Positions 44,501 to 57,012 of a DNA stretch of 64,000 nt are shown here, piece after piece. Made by a program: the position numbers and the translations under genes. The DNA is from Rotaria sordida (taxonomy: Eukaryota; Rotifera; Eurotatoria; Philodinida; Philodinidae). Every line of letters starts with the position of its first letter. Position 1 is the stretch's first letter. The stretch spans positions 22,296-86,295 of the forward strand of contig CAJNOL010000058.1 of assembly GCA_905250125.1 (NCBI GenBank), given 5' to 3'. Under the pieces are notes generated by a model. It was not told the origin of the DNA and did not search any database. It was given only the letters and a program-made list of their open reading frames with translations.

Positions 44501-47346
44501 TTCTGATTTTTTGTGAAATTTCAAATTTTCTTTTTTTTTTCTTGTTCAGAATTTTAATCGTTTAACTTATTAACATATAGAATCAATTGAATATTGTTAT
44601 CTATGATTAAAGAAGATTTGAAATAGTTAAACATGTATCGATATTATACGATAAAGTTTCTTTGTCATATGAGATCATATGCAGATCAAAAATATAACAA
44701 AATAAATTTTAGTTAACTTGATAAAAATACGCAATCATCAATTTGAATTGCATGACCAATTTATAGTAGTCGATAAAAGTCTCTTCCTACCAGATCTCAG
44801 CTACCATAGGTACTGAAGATCTGAAAATTTGTATGCACATAATCCATCAAGAATGTAGATCAGAGTCATCAGCTTGCTCCAATTGCTTTAACACAACAGG
44901 AATTATGACGAACAGGACTTGATTTTCCTTTGAATTTCAGACTTTGAAAAAGAAAACGTTTTATGCGTTAGTCGGTTCCTCATTATTTACGGCTATGCTT
45001 TAGCTATCTATGCTATAAATTTTATCGGAGTCCATGAACCTTTGTTAGAATGATGGCCATTTTACTGTATTTATTCGAGGGGGTGAAAAACTTCCTGACG
45101 CCCATTTTAGATCGTAACTCTGTAATATTTCAATGAATCGAGGTCAAACCTTCAGAAAAGCTTTGACTGTAGTTGAACATTATTATCTATAAGTGTCACA
45201 GAAAAATCTTCTTCTAAAGGAAAATAGCATGCCAATAATCGTCGTGTTTATGCCAAGAACTCAAAGACATCCAGAGACAGCAATCTTGCAGTAAATTACA
45301 TGATCTTCTTTTGAGTAACGAAAGACCATATACTGGACTTGAGTTATAACTAAAAATATCAAGATTTAATCATGTATTTAATAAAAACTAACGTAAGATT
45401 TAATAGACAGCATTTTTCGGTTAAAAAAGCCTGAGGTAACAATAGGATTCGTCCACAATAATCTTCATTGCATTTAAGCTATTGGGACGACTTCATGCCT
45501 CTGACCTACATTCTTGGTAGAGTATGTGCCCACAAATTTCCAGACCTCCTGCCTGTATGGAGGCTGAGATTTGGTAATGGAAGGGAAAGACTTTTGCCTA
45601 CTATTGTATTACATTCAAAAGTTAATACTAATGTTGATTATTATAAAGCTAATGATTTGTAAGCTATCTATCGATGGTAATGAGCTAAATATACATCATT
45701 CTATACAATGAAGAAAACCAAATGAATGCTTCTATTCTTAGATATGTATTCCTATAGAGTAATTCTTAACTATAGCTATCTAAAAACCTAACTTTAATAA
45801 GATTTAACTAAAAATTCAAACCTATAGATTAATAATTATTTAAAATAAGATATTGAAAATATCTTTTTCAATCATTGAAAATCTATTAAATAGAAAATAG
45901 AACAAGTGACGATGCTCTCTATTAAACTATCTACATATTTAAAAGCAAAGAAAACAAAATATGAAAAATTTTTTGAATACAATAAGAATATATCTTAATT
46001 TCATACTTTGATGATGACAAAACGATAATTGTGGTAAATAAGGACGTCTAATATCCCAAACATGAATACGTGGATCTACTGAAAGTGTTGAACATGCTAT
46101 ATGATAACGACATGTTGGACGCCAACTAAGTTTAGCTACTGTGCCAAATGATTGCACTTTAAATAAAGGTTCTTGTCGATTATTACTATCTTGTGCATTC
46201 CAAATCTTTAATTTAAAAAAAAAGAAAAGTTCGATTTACTTCATAAAAAATTTATAATAAAATCTTACTCTTATAGTTCGATCACGACCACCTGTAGCAA
46301 GCCAATAAGGTTCATCATCATTCCATGCAAGGCATAGTGTTCTATCTGCTGTTGTTAAAACCATAGCAGGAGATTCAATTCGTCGAATATCCCAAAGCTA
46401 ATTTAAAAAAAAAAATCTTTTTTTCTTATAAATAACTAATGCTTTCACATACTGGTACGATACATTGATCATTTAATGCAGCAGCAAATAAATTAGGATT
46501 AGCAGAATTAATATGTATATCACGAAAACCATCTTCACTAACATGACGAAATGATGCAACAACTTTATTTGTATTATATGTTCGAAAATCAATTAGCTAA
46601 AACAATATATATTGAATATTAATTTTAAAAAAAATAATTAAATTATTTAGTTAAACCTTTGCATATCCATCTTGTGATGCTGTTAATAATAATTTTGGAT
46701 CTAAATTAAACAAAAACATTGACAATAAGCTGGGTTTTTTTTTCTCTTTTTTCTTATTGTTTGAAATCTTTACTTGTTGGATGAAATTGAAGACGATTAA
46801 TAGTTGCATTATGAATTTTAAATTGAGTTATTATAGCTAATTGATTAGCATCCCAAATATTTAAAAGACCAACTGCACTAGCCGATGCAAAACAATGTTC
46901 TTTGAAAATAAATTATTTATTATTTAAAAAAAAAATTTTTTTTTTTTTGAAAAACAAAATTTACCATCAATTGGATTCCATGCAATATCTGTTGGTTGTA
47001 ATGTAGCACGTGCTTGTTTTGGTGCAGTACGAAAATCAAATAATTCAGTAAATCGTTCTGTTTTATCATGTTGTTCAATAGCAAGTAATTGAAAGCCTAT
47101 TTAATTAAATACAAAGAAAAATCAATAATAACAATGAATATTTTTATTTTTGAATTTCTTATACTTTGTTGTCCAGCTGCAATTAATCGATTTCCTTCAT
47201 AATTAACACAAAGTACAGTTGTACCAGCCCGTACATGCCATGAAAATGTTGATTGTGATAACTGATTAGAAAATTCTTAAGATAAAATAAAATAAATATT
47301 TATTATCAATAGTAAAATATTTACTTTTTAATTTTGTTTCATCCAT
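41542..47346 (-). CDS. WDR24: WDR24, GATOR2 complex subunit
   Basis: GATOR2 activates TORC1 at the lysosome in response to amino acids. Start MDETKLK at 47346, stop at 41542, about 15 exons. The N-terminal half is a WD40 propeller: AGTTVLCVNYEGNRLIAAG, DIAWNPIDEHCFASASAVG, LLLTASQDGYAKLIDFR, PLWDIRRIESP, WLATGGRDRTIRIWNA, AKLSWRPTCRYHIACSTLSV, HVWDIRRPYLPQ and GDFTWRPNSDNLVSVGRDE. The middle is helical (RRWIFGNGDRSSEALAHIC, ATWQVIKMIYADY) with His- and Gln-rich inserts, then NEIQVAVHLLLALYPILGE. The end is a RING-like zinc domain: LCSICRIPCRGIFSFCGVCF, HGGHIDHIRTWF, CPYGCGHRC. The last junction (42093/41737) makes the Cys in LCSIC. The WDR24-type block VAKLSWRP...VWDIRRP separates it from WDR59. 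A 1.6-kb intron (44405-46010) interrupts the region after the sixth blade. Confidence 0.9.
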
Positions 47347-47557
47347 TCATAGATAATTGTTTTTTTGTTTCTAATAAGAAAAAAAATTAAAAGAAGACAA
47401 TATAATAAAAAACAAACAAATCATCAATAAATTATATTTAATTTATTTGTCAATAACACAAAAAAAAAACTTAACAAATTAAAAAAAAATAATCACAAAA
47501 AAATATCACAAAATATTTCATTTAAAAATAAATCTGGAAATAATTAACCTGCAAAAT

Positions 47558-48745
47558 TTAAAATGCACGACGTAGAAATGATTGCACTTGTTCATAAGTC
47601 ATAAATAAAGCACCGGTAGCAAAAAAACTACGAATAAGTGTTGGTAATAGACCAGTATACAATGTTGTAAAACCTAATTGAATAAGAAAACTCGTATTAA
47701 TACATAAATACGAAACAGTATGTTTTTTTTTTAACCTTCATGTCTAATCAATTTAATTGTATATTTCATAATATTCATATTTGGTTTCAATACTTGTATA
47801 CGTGATTTTATTGCATCAATAGGAAACATAAATATCCAAAAACAAATACCAGCCATACCACCCGAAATCCATGTTTTAACAAATCCTATTTATTAAAATA
47901 AATATTTATCAATATTCAATTATTTTTACCAATATCTGTTTTCTTTTCATTTTCTTTTGTTAATAAAGATCTTGTTAACTCATATCCACCAAAAAAAAAT
48001 CCATAACCCGGACACTCTCTAGCTAACGTTGCTGTTAAACCACGATATAATCCTCGTATACCTTCAGTACGTATAATATTTCGTGTTATATCTATTGGTG
48101 AACTAAAAATATTCTCACGTGTTTACCTAAAGAATGCAAAAGAAAAATAAATAACAAAAACATTTATTTACATTGTTTTACGCATTTGATTTTCTTTGTG
48201 TAACTGCATGTCATTCATTGTTTGTATTCGACATTTAACTAATTCAGTTGGGCATAAAGCTAATGATGCAAATATTGCTGCTAAACTTCCAGCTGCCATA
48301 TTTTCTAATGGTGTTAATTGTTCATGATGATTTTTATTATTTAATAAACAAATCAAACTTTGACATCGTCCATATGCCATAAATAAAACTCCATTTTCTT
48401 CAAAAAATTTTTAATCTGTTTATATTTAATTAAAAGATTTTCAATAAGTACCTGCAACATTTGCAAGTAATGCTGGTACTGTTCCCGCATAGAAACCATG
48501 GATACCATCTTTATAGAAAATTTTTTGAACACAATCGAAAAAATTTTTATAATGATTTGGAAATATTTGAAGTTTAGTTTTGATTGTATCTAATGGTTGA
48601 CCAACATAAACTGAAACTATTGCACCTAAAAATTTATAAATTAAATTTAAACATAGACAAAAAAAAAAGAACAAAAAAACAAAATAAGATTGAATATTTT
48701 ACCAGCTATACCACTTAGAAGATCATGTATAGCAGCTGAATTCAT
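47558..48745 (-). CDS. SLC25A15: Mitochondrial ornithine carrier (SLC25A15/A2-like)
   Basis: An inner-membrane carrier exchanging ornithine and citrulline. Start MNSAAIHDLLSGIAG at 48745; an in-frame ATG further upstream (48859) would add 38 residues unlike the family. Three carrier repeats with their signatures: PLDTIKTKLQIF, PTELVKCRIQTM and PIDAIKSRIQVL. Family-specific blocks are clear: GFYAGTVPALLANVAENGVL, LCPTELVKCRIQTMND, GLTATLARECPGYGFFFGGY, GICFWIFMFPIDAIKSR and GLLPTLIRSFFATGALFMTY. The stop follows LRRAF at 47558. Five or six exons; total length about 300 residues, as in the family. It is divergent from the ZDHHC gene, with 196 bases between start codons, and the WDR24 start lies 212 bases downstream. 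The subtype (ornithine versus another basic amino acid) rests on block similarity. Confidence 0.9.
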
Positions 48746-48941
48746 ATTTGACAAACAATTAGATTGCGCTAATAAATAGTTGATCAAACAAAAATTTTTA
48801 TTGGTAAAAAAATAAAAACCAATGAAAAACATCTGTTTGTTGTTTCTCTCTTCTTTCATTCCTCCTTGAATTATTATACATTCTTTTCCTTGCTTGAGAT
48901 TACTTTTTATTATTTTTTGACATTCACCAAAAAAAAAAAAA
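48746..48941. promoter_or_regulatory. Putative bidirectional promoter, SLC25A15 / ZDHHC
   Basis: Only 196 bases lie between two divergent start codons, so both promoters and 5' UTRs must fit here or overlap the genes. No core motif is certain. Inference from layout only. Confidence 0.5.
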
Positions 48942-51463
48942 ATGTTATTCCGAAAAGATCCATGCGGAATTATATGTATTGTATTAACATATGCGATGCT
49001 TTTACATTGTCTTTATGCTATTCTATTTGTTATTATTATACCATTATTAAATGAAAGGTTTAATTTTTATTTTAATTACATATGTAATTTATTTTTCGAG
49101 AATTTTCGTTGTTTTTAGTTTATATGGTACATTACATGCTTTAATTACTTGTACATTTATTTCTCTGTGTATATTTTCACATGCTCGTGCTGCTTATTTT
49201 GATCCAGGCTTTGTGCCTTTACCAAAAAAAGGAATTGATTTTTCGGATGTCAAAATGAATGATAATAATAAGGTAAAATATAAAATGAATTTAATATAGT
49301 TTTTTCTTTTCTTTTTGGAAATGAAAATTACTATTGTATTTTAGGACAATAGTGACGGTTGGACAAGTATGTGAAGAAAAAATTTTGGTTTGATTTTTTT
49401 TTTTGTAGAAATATGTTGTTTCTTTTAGTTTGTAATCGTTGTGATACATATAGACCAGCTCGTTCACATCATTGCAGGTAAATTGATTGGTTAAGACGTT
49501 TGTAAACATAATGAAGGTCGTTTGGTTTTGTTTAGGATTTGCAAAAGATGCGTTCGAAGGTAAAATTCTTGTTTTTGATTATTAGATAAAAGTTAAGTTA
49601 GGAAGTACATTCTGAAGGTTAGGAAACTTTTTTAAAAAAGAAAGTATGCAAAATATTTTGATTCAACTTGAACTAAGATTATAATATAGTTCAGAAGGTT
49701 ACGGTAAATTCTAACCGTCAAGGATTTCAAATTGTCTCAAAACCATTATATAATAGATGATACAGACTAAGAAATAGCACTGAAAACATCGAGATTAAAT
49801 ATCATTGATGTGTAGATAAAATTCATTTTTATATATTCAATTAAAGGAATACAATTTCTAGTTTAGCATTGGATTGAGTCAGAAAATTTATTTTTATATA
49901 AAAATCTACATGATAGAAATGAATTTCGTCGCCCAATGTAATCTAAAAATTATACAGGTTATTTCTATATTCTTTTTTGTATTAAAATGAATCCCCTGTG
50001 CTAATCCCTTAAAGATCCTTCAAAAAAAGTCAATGTTCGTCAGAACTATCAAAATTAAGATAAATAGGTGGAAGGATAGCCCAAGGCCTAATCTATCATA
50101 AATTATATGATTTCTGTCATCATCTACTAGAAACATATGCTGTTTAAAAAAAAAAAGAATTTTTTTTTGTTTTATTCTCTGTTTATGCGTTTTTGATCGT
50201 GCATCTCAAACTTCTCGAAAAAGCTTTATTGTAGCCAATGGCATTTTTCTTTTTGTTTAAACGAGCCTACCAAGATGCAGGGCATGAAAAAGTTGCTTTT
50301 TTGAATTAAGCTTTACTCCTATTACATAAAACAGTACTTTTTATAATAAGAGCGTCATTTTTTGATAGTGTTGCGAGACATTGAACTTTTCTTCGTATAG
50401 AAAGTAAGAACTTTAAAAAAAATGGCTTTGTCATGTCTTGCATCTTGACATGCGGTTTCAAACAAAAAACAAAATTAAATATATAGAATGAAGGTTCATA
50501 GGGAATTTTGGATTACTAAATGATCCTTGTTTGTTGATTATCTTTTGAAAACGTCATGGCTATAGGACTGAAAATTTCATACGATTTAAATGTACTTGGC
50601 ACAAAATCAATATCCATGAAATTTTTTGTATAGTCATTTCATTTGAATTTCTCTGGAAATAGGAATTTACCATTCCATGATTAAATAACAGTATGAATTA
50701 GTGTTTATATCGATATAATAAAAGTCAATACGGAGGATTATTTTTATTTTTATATTAAAATTTAATTTTTTTGAAATCCTATTTTAGATTAGATCATCAT
50801 TGTCCTTGTAAGTAGAATATTAATTTTTCATTTGATAATTATAATTTTATTTATCAGGGATTAATAATTGTGTTGGTGAATTCAATCAAAAATATTTTAT
50901 TTTATTTCTTTTTTATATCGGTAATAAAAAAAAAAGATCTTTTAAATTTTTGAAAAACAATTTTTCTTTTGTTTGTTTTTATTTATATAGGAGTTACTAG
51001 CATCTATGTATTTTCATTTGTAATTTGGTCATTAATTATTTTTTCACAGAAATCTGACTCACTAATGTATGTATCAATATAGAATAGATTCTGTTTATTT
51101 TTCTTGTAAATAATTATTCTATTTATATAGAGTTCATTCAATAATACTTTGTATTGAATCATGTTTATTCGGTTTATTTGTTGTTACAATTTTCGTTGAT
51201 CAAGTTCAGTCAATATTAAACGATCGAAGTTTAATTGATACATTAAAATTAGATGAAAATTCTCGTATGACACCACAAATATTACCACCAGCAAGAGTTT
51301 TACTAAGAAAAGTTTTTGGACCTGGTAAACAAAACAAGAAAAATAAAGAATATTTATTTGATAAAATATTTTATTTTTAGGTCCAATATTGTTATGGTTA
51401 TTACCATGTGATTTGAAAAAATCAAATGAAACACTCGACTTACAAAATATGCATAATGTTTAA
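48942..51463 (+). CDS. ZDHHC3/7: DHHC palmitoyltransferase, ZDHHC3/7-like
   Basis: A Golgi-type protein S-acyltransferase. Start MLFRKDPCGIICIVLTYAML at 48942 (family: ADPCGLVCALLTY); stop at 51463. About ten short exons encode two N-terminal membrane segments, LYGTLHALITCTFISLCIF, RAAYFDPGFVPLPKKGIDF (DPG motif), CNRCDTYRPARSHHCR, ICKRCVRR, LDHHCPW (catalytic DHHC), INNCVGEFNQKYFILFLFY, two further membrane segments (GVTSIYVFSFVIWSLIIF; ILCIESCLFGLFVVTIFVDQ) and PARVLLRKVFGPGPILLWLL near the end, where ZDHHC3/7 has VFGRGSMIWWLFPC. All zinc cysteines of the DHHC-CRD and the catalytic Cys are present. The CRD is cut by four introns; the 1.2-kb one (about 49561-50788) carries a MITE copy. Confidence 0.9.
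50007..50630. repeat. TTAA-type MITE, copy 2 (inverted relative to copy 1)
   Basis: Reverse-complement similarity to 34528-35164 over nearly the full length. Examples: TTCATTCTATATATTTAATT, CATGTCAAGATGCA..GACATG, GTTCTTACTTTCTA, GAGAAAAGTTCAATG-like words and TTTAAACAAAAAGAAAAAT, all in the same order. A TTAA remains at the left end (near 50006); the right end is eroded. It lies in the large intron of the ZDHHC gene. Confidence 0.75.
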
Positions 51464-51768
51464 AGTATTTAATCATAATAATTGTGTTATATTTTATACA
51501 TAAATTCGTATTTATATTTCAAATGTGATCTCAAACGCAAACAAAATTATATACAATTCCAAAAGAGAATCTATATCTCATAGTCAACAAAAAAAAAACA
51601 CAAAAAAAAAGTTTAAAATTGTTTTATCTTATTAATCAAAAATTAATTGTACAAGCATTTCTTTTTTATTATTTTCTTTTAATTTAAAATTTTTCAAATT
51701 CTCTTAAGAAAAAAATTTTTTTTTTTCTAGATGATATAAAATAATCAGATAAAAATCAAATCAGTATA

Positions 51769-54700
51769 ATGGCTCAAGCAGCAGCATCTAATTTACGACG
51801 ACGTATTCTTGGTTCAAGACAAGATTCTCCATCAACAGTAGCAATTCAATCATCAACAACTGATATTCCATCAACACTTAATATATCAATTAATCCAATA
51901 TTATCAAATTTTCAACATCGTACTATAAATCGTATTGATCGACGTTGCATTGAAAAAGTTTGGAAACAAATGGATCGTATTGTTAAATATTGTCAAATGC
52001 CAAAAATGAATTTAAAAAATTCTCCACCTTATATGCTTGATATTTTACCTGATTTATATCAAACATTACGTGAAATAATTAATAATTATGATGATCGTTT
52101 ACATATATTAAATGATATTGAATATTTTCGTATATTTATTGATAATCTTATTGAACAATGTACAAAAACAATTGATTGTTTTAAACGTGCTGGTCATCAT
52201 ATGTATGATGAACAATCAACATATAGAAAATATTTAATAAAACTTTCATTATATTTTTCACATAATTTAGCTGAATTAAAATCTTTATTTAATAGAGGAA
52301 TATATGAAGGTGAAAAATTTCGTTTAACTAAACAAGAAGCAAATGATTTTTGGAAATCTAATTTTAATGAACGGTAAGATAATAAAACAAAAACAAAAAA
52401 AAACACCAATATTGTTTTTTTTTTTCATTATTTATTTTAGTACAATTGTACCTTGGGAAGAATTTAAAGAAAAATTAAATTATATTCATCCAATTCAAAC
52501 TATTAATGAAGCAACAGCATTACAAAATACAATTGATTTAACAAATAATAATCATGTATCGATATTTGAATTTGATGTTTTTACAAGGTAAATACTTTCT
52601 TACATAAGACATTAAAAAAAATTTATTTTATTGAATAAGAAATTAATTGAATTAAGAACTACTTATTCTTATGAGATAGTATGCTTTTATTCTAATTGAT
52701 TTATACATAAATTATTAAATAGAAACGATGATGTAATAGAAATTGAACAGATCTAGTTTGTAGATTAAAAAAAAAAAAGTAACCAGACAAACATGAATAG
52801 AAATAATTGATTAAATGTTATTTTATATATTCGATGGTGAAATTTGATTTTATGTAGAGAATCATCAGCGATAATTTAATGAAGAGTTTTATCTATGAAT
52901 TCTTTGTTGTTCTTTTCGTTGTGAGTGAAATTCGACTTCTTACATATGTGTAATATATCGTGTAGTTATTTTTTATGCATGCATAAATTATCTGTACTCT
53001 AATGTTTTGTTCACTGATTTCGTTCTCATTCCTATTCTTTCCCACTACACCTTGCTTTTTTACTTATTTATACCATTATATACTCTTCTGTATGATATTT
53101 GAAACCTTAACTATGAAAAAAAAAACATGAAAAATAAATAATAATAACAGTAGAGTATTGTGAAATAGATGGGTTTGATCACGAGCACGAACAAAAGAGA
53201 GTTCTCAATCATGATCAAGGATTTTCTTTTTCAATTACTATCACGATTACGCAGCACACTAATATTTAGTTAATATTATTGAAAGTGAAAATGATGAAAA
53301 AATTTATTTGATTATATGATTTTGTCAATTTTGTTTTTATATAATAGTATTTAATCAGATTATGTATTTTATTAAAAGTAGCATATGAAGTGTCAGATTT
53401 TGTTTTTTCGAATTTAAATGAGAACATTAAATTTACGGATAAATATTTGAAACTTTGAATGTATATATTACAATCGTGATCACGAAAAAACTTCTAATCA
53501 CGTAGTATAATAGATAACAGTGAAGAAAATTTCCTACTAAGAGTTATTGATTGTTTTTAATCTTTATTAAAAGTCATTAATGAAATAATGCTGGATCTCA
53601 ATTTCTTATATTCATTTCATAGAAAATTTCATTATGATTGTTTATATCGAGGAAGAAGGAACGAAGACTTCCGACTCAAAGTTTGCTGTTTCTTTTTTGA
53701 CTTCTATATTTTATTTAAATTTAAAATAAAAAGTCAAATAAAACTTTCAATCGTTCACTAAATAAATTGCATTGATATTTTGACAAAAAAAAGAACACTA
53801 TTTAATATTTTACTAAATCTTAATATGTTTGTATAATTTAATTAAATCTTATAATTCTTTTATAAAATAGATTATTTCATCCATGGTCTTCTCTATTAAC
53901 AAATTGGAAATTATTAGCTGTTACACATCCAGGTTTTATGGCATTTATGACCTATGATGAAGTGAAAGCAATTCTAACAAATTATATTGATAAACCAGGT
54001 AGTTATGTTTTTCGATTAAGTTGTACACGTCTTGGTCAATGGGCTATTGGATATGTAACAACTCAAAATACTATACTTCAAACTATACCACAAACAAAAC
54101 CATTAATACAATCATTAATTGATGGTGAACGAGAAGGATAGTAAGTTGATATTATAAATATTTTTTTTTATTCAATTTAAAATTAAAAAAAACAAATTCA
54201 TCTAGTTATAAATATCCTAATGGAAAAAATATTCATATTGATCTTTCATCAGCATTACGACCAACAGAATCTGATCGTATATATATATCTGAAGAACAAT
54301 ATGCTATATATTGTGATATGGGTACTTGTTTTGAATTATGTAAAATATGTTCAGTTAATAATAAAGATTGTAAAATTCAACCATGTGGACATTTACTTTG
54401 TCAAAGTTGTTTAATCGCTTGGCAGGTTAAGTGTTTTAAAAACAAAGTTTTTTGTTTTTTAAGTTATTTTTATTCTTTTTTTTTTTGTTGTTGTTTAGAA
54501 TCAAAATAGTGCTAAACCACCACCATTATGTCCATTTTGTCGTGGTGAAATTAAAGGTTTTGAATCAGTTGTTATAAGTCCATTTGATAGTGCCTTAGTA
54601 ATAAATAGAAAAGAATCAAGTCCAAGTGGATCGAATGAATTTGATGATGTAAAAAAAAAAGTTTTATATTAATTTAATCAATAATTATATATATATATTT

Positions 54701-56723
54701 TTTTTTATTTTAGCAAACATTAGATGCTAATCCAAATGTTCAAAATTTACAATCACTTGCTATCGCTCGTCCATTAAATAATGAAAATTCTCATCAAGTA
54801 CAATTTGTTTTTGTTTTTTTTCTTTGAAATTATTCATATTTTGTTTTTTTTTTAATTTTAATAGAATAATAATGCTAATAATTCTTCTGATATTATGTCT
54901 TCCGCACCTCCACCTATTCCACCTCGACCTGTAACTATTAAAATGAATGGAAATCGTGCATCGACTGATACAATATCGAGAAATAATTTTCAACAATTTA
55001 TTCATCAAACTATACCTCCTCCATTACCACCTCCTTTACATAATAATGATGTTTTATTAGTACCTCAAAGAGTTCCTACAAAAAATCAACAACCACTTTC
55101 ATCAGCATCATCAAGCGAAAGTCTTAATGATTCACTTGGTAGAATTTATAATAGAAATGTTTTTTTTTGTATAGTTTTATTTTAATAATATTTCATAGCT
55201 CTACGTCCAACTGCATCAATAGATTTAACACCAACACGTCCTGTCATGTCATATAATAGTATTAATAATCAAACAAGATCATTAAATCAAATAGCTAGGT
55301 AAATAAGTCGGTAGATACATTATCTCAAAATTAAATAAGCATATTTAATCCTTTGGCGACAGGAAACTTATATATACATTTTAAGCTTTTGTGCACATCC
55401 TAACTTGTACAATCATCTGTCTTCACTAGGCTATAATAGTATTGTCTTCTCCTTGCTTATAGTCACTTTCACACAGCATCATCTTGTAGTACCATTATAC
55501 ATTTATACAAAGGAAAAACAAGCGAATTTTCGAATCCGAAAATACTCAAGAATCTATGGAATCTCTACACTGAAAAATCGTTTAGAATAGTATGAAGTTA
55601 AACAGAATCCTCTAAAATCATAGAGCTATTATTTTTGATGGTGTTGCGGATTTTACTGAAGCTTTAGTGTTGCAGATCATCAGATATTAGATTTTCTATA
55701 TTACGATATGTGTTCTTCATGGAACTAACCGCAAGATTTCATAAAATTCAGTGTCATTCTACTTGATTGTACAATCCAAGAATCTTATGAAGCTTGATGA
55801 TTCTTCACGAAATTCTCAGTCTTCCTTGGTGCATATACGCCTCGTTTCAAGTTTTTAAAAACAACCCGTCGCCAAAAGGTTAATAACAATCATTAATAGA
55901 TAAATTAATTTTACAATTCTATTGTTTTTTATCCTGATGAAGACTATGGCAGTTAAAATTCATGAATAGTTTTAAAAAATTCATGTCTAGTTGTAAGTTT
56001 CATTTAAAAGTGCTGCGTATTAACTGCAAAATTTATAATGCTTCAGTCTACAACGATAAATAAACTCGATATCCGTTGTTTTGAAATTTTGTTTTTTTTT
56101 CAGAGAAAAAAATAAGAAGTATTTTTAAAATTAACATTTTAAAAGAAATAGATTAGTAAGAAAATATGAATCGAAAGTTTTTATTTTGTATGACATTTGA
56201 AATTGATATTTAAAAATTGTTATATAATCTGTTTTTTTGCTTATTATCATAATTTATATTAAGGACAATCGAGATACAAAAATAGTTCTATTGACTTTTC
56301 TTCAATTTTAACTTTGAATATATATTTGAAAAGACTCAAATTTAAAAAGAAAAGGAAGTAATAAAAAGTTATTTATTATTTCTGTCGTGAATTGTTGACT
56401 CATCAAAGAATAAATAAACTACTGAAAATAATTCTGAAAAAAAAAAATTCTGTTTTTTTTTTTCTAGTCCTGTTTTGGATTTGATAACAAATAATACTGA
56501 TCAATTTCGTACAATTGATGATATTCGTTTACGTTTAATTGATGAACATCATATTGAACAAACACGTATTGAAGCAGCTTTAACATTAACACAAGGTTTA
56601 TCTTTAATAAAACAATATGAATTAGCAAAATCATTTCTTAATCAAATTCAACAAGAGCAAGCATTGAATTATAATAATAATAATACATTTATTAATGGAT
56701 CATTTATAAACGAACTTGAATAG
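51769..56723 (+). CDS. CBL: CBL-family E3 ubiquitin ligase (c-Cbl/Sli-1)
   Basis: CBL ubiquitinates activated receptor tyrosine kinases. Start [15 protein letters not shown] at 51769, stop at 56723. The TKB domain spans the first exons: four-helix bundle ([20 protein letters not shown] ... [18 protein letters not shown]), EF-hand-like part ([16 protein letters not shown]), and SH2-like part ([59 protein letters not shown]). Then the linker ([13 protein letters not shown]), with the Tyr corresponding to human Tyr371, and [24 protein letters not shown] ... [12 protein letters not shown], all ligands present. Next a Pro-rich part ([23 protein letters not shown]) for SH3 partners, and a C-terminal helical segment ([20 protein letters not shown]) where long CBLs may have a UBA; I cannot confirm UBA. 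Two large introns (52589-53870; 55302-56465), the second with a TTAA element. Confidence 0.93.
55349..55879. mobile_element. TTAA-flanked element in a CBL intron
   Basis: TTAA (55345-55348) is followed by TCCTTTGGCGACAGG, and GTCGCCAAAAGG is followed by TTAA (55880-55883). The inverted ends match at about 12 of 14 bases. The 531-base interior has no transposase. TTAA duplications point to a piggyBac-type MITE; the sequence is unrelated to the 34528/50007 family. Confidence 0.7.
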
Positions 56724-57012
56724 AATCTTTTCTTTATATTTTATTTATCTTTATCAACAGTGAATTAAAAAAAAAACGAATAATTATTAGGAAATAATTC
56801 TGTAGAAAATTCGATACGTTGACATGCCAAAATGGATATTTTTTTTTTGTGTGTCTTGGCAATAATATTTCTCTTTCATATATATATATAAATCATCAAT
56901 TGTCTTTTCTTTTGACAAACGAATATGTATTTAATGTTTTTTTTTGTATTATGTTGGAAAAAAATACTTTGAATAATAAACATATGTGTGTTCTAGATAT
57001 AAAATATAAAAA

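Noticed and set aside
45468-45662. Plus-strand frame in the large WDR24 intron
   Set aside because: Slightly less AT-rich and protein-like, but short, isolated and unrecognised; probably an eroded repeat.
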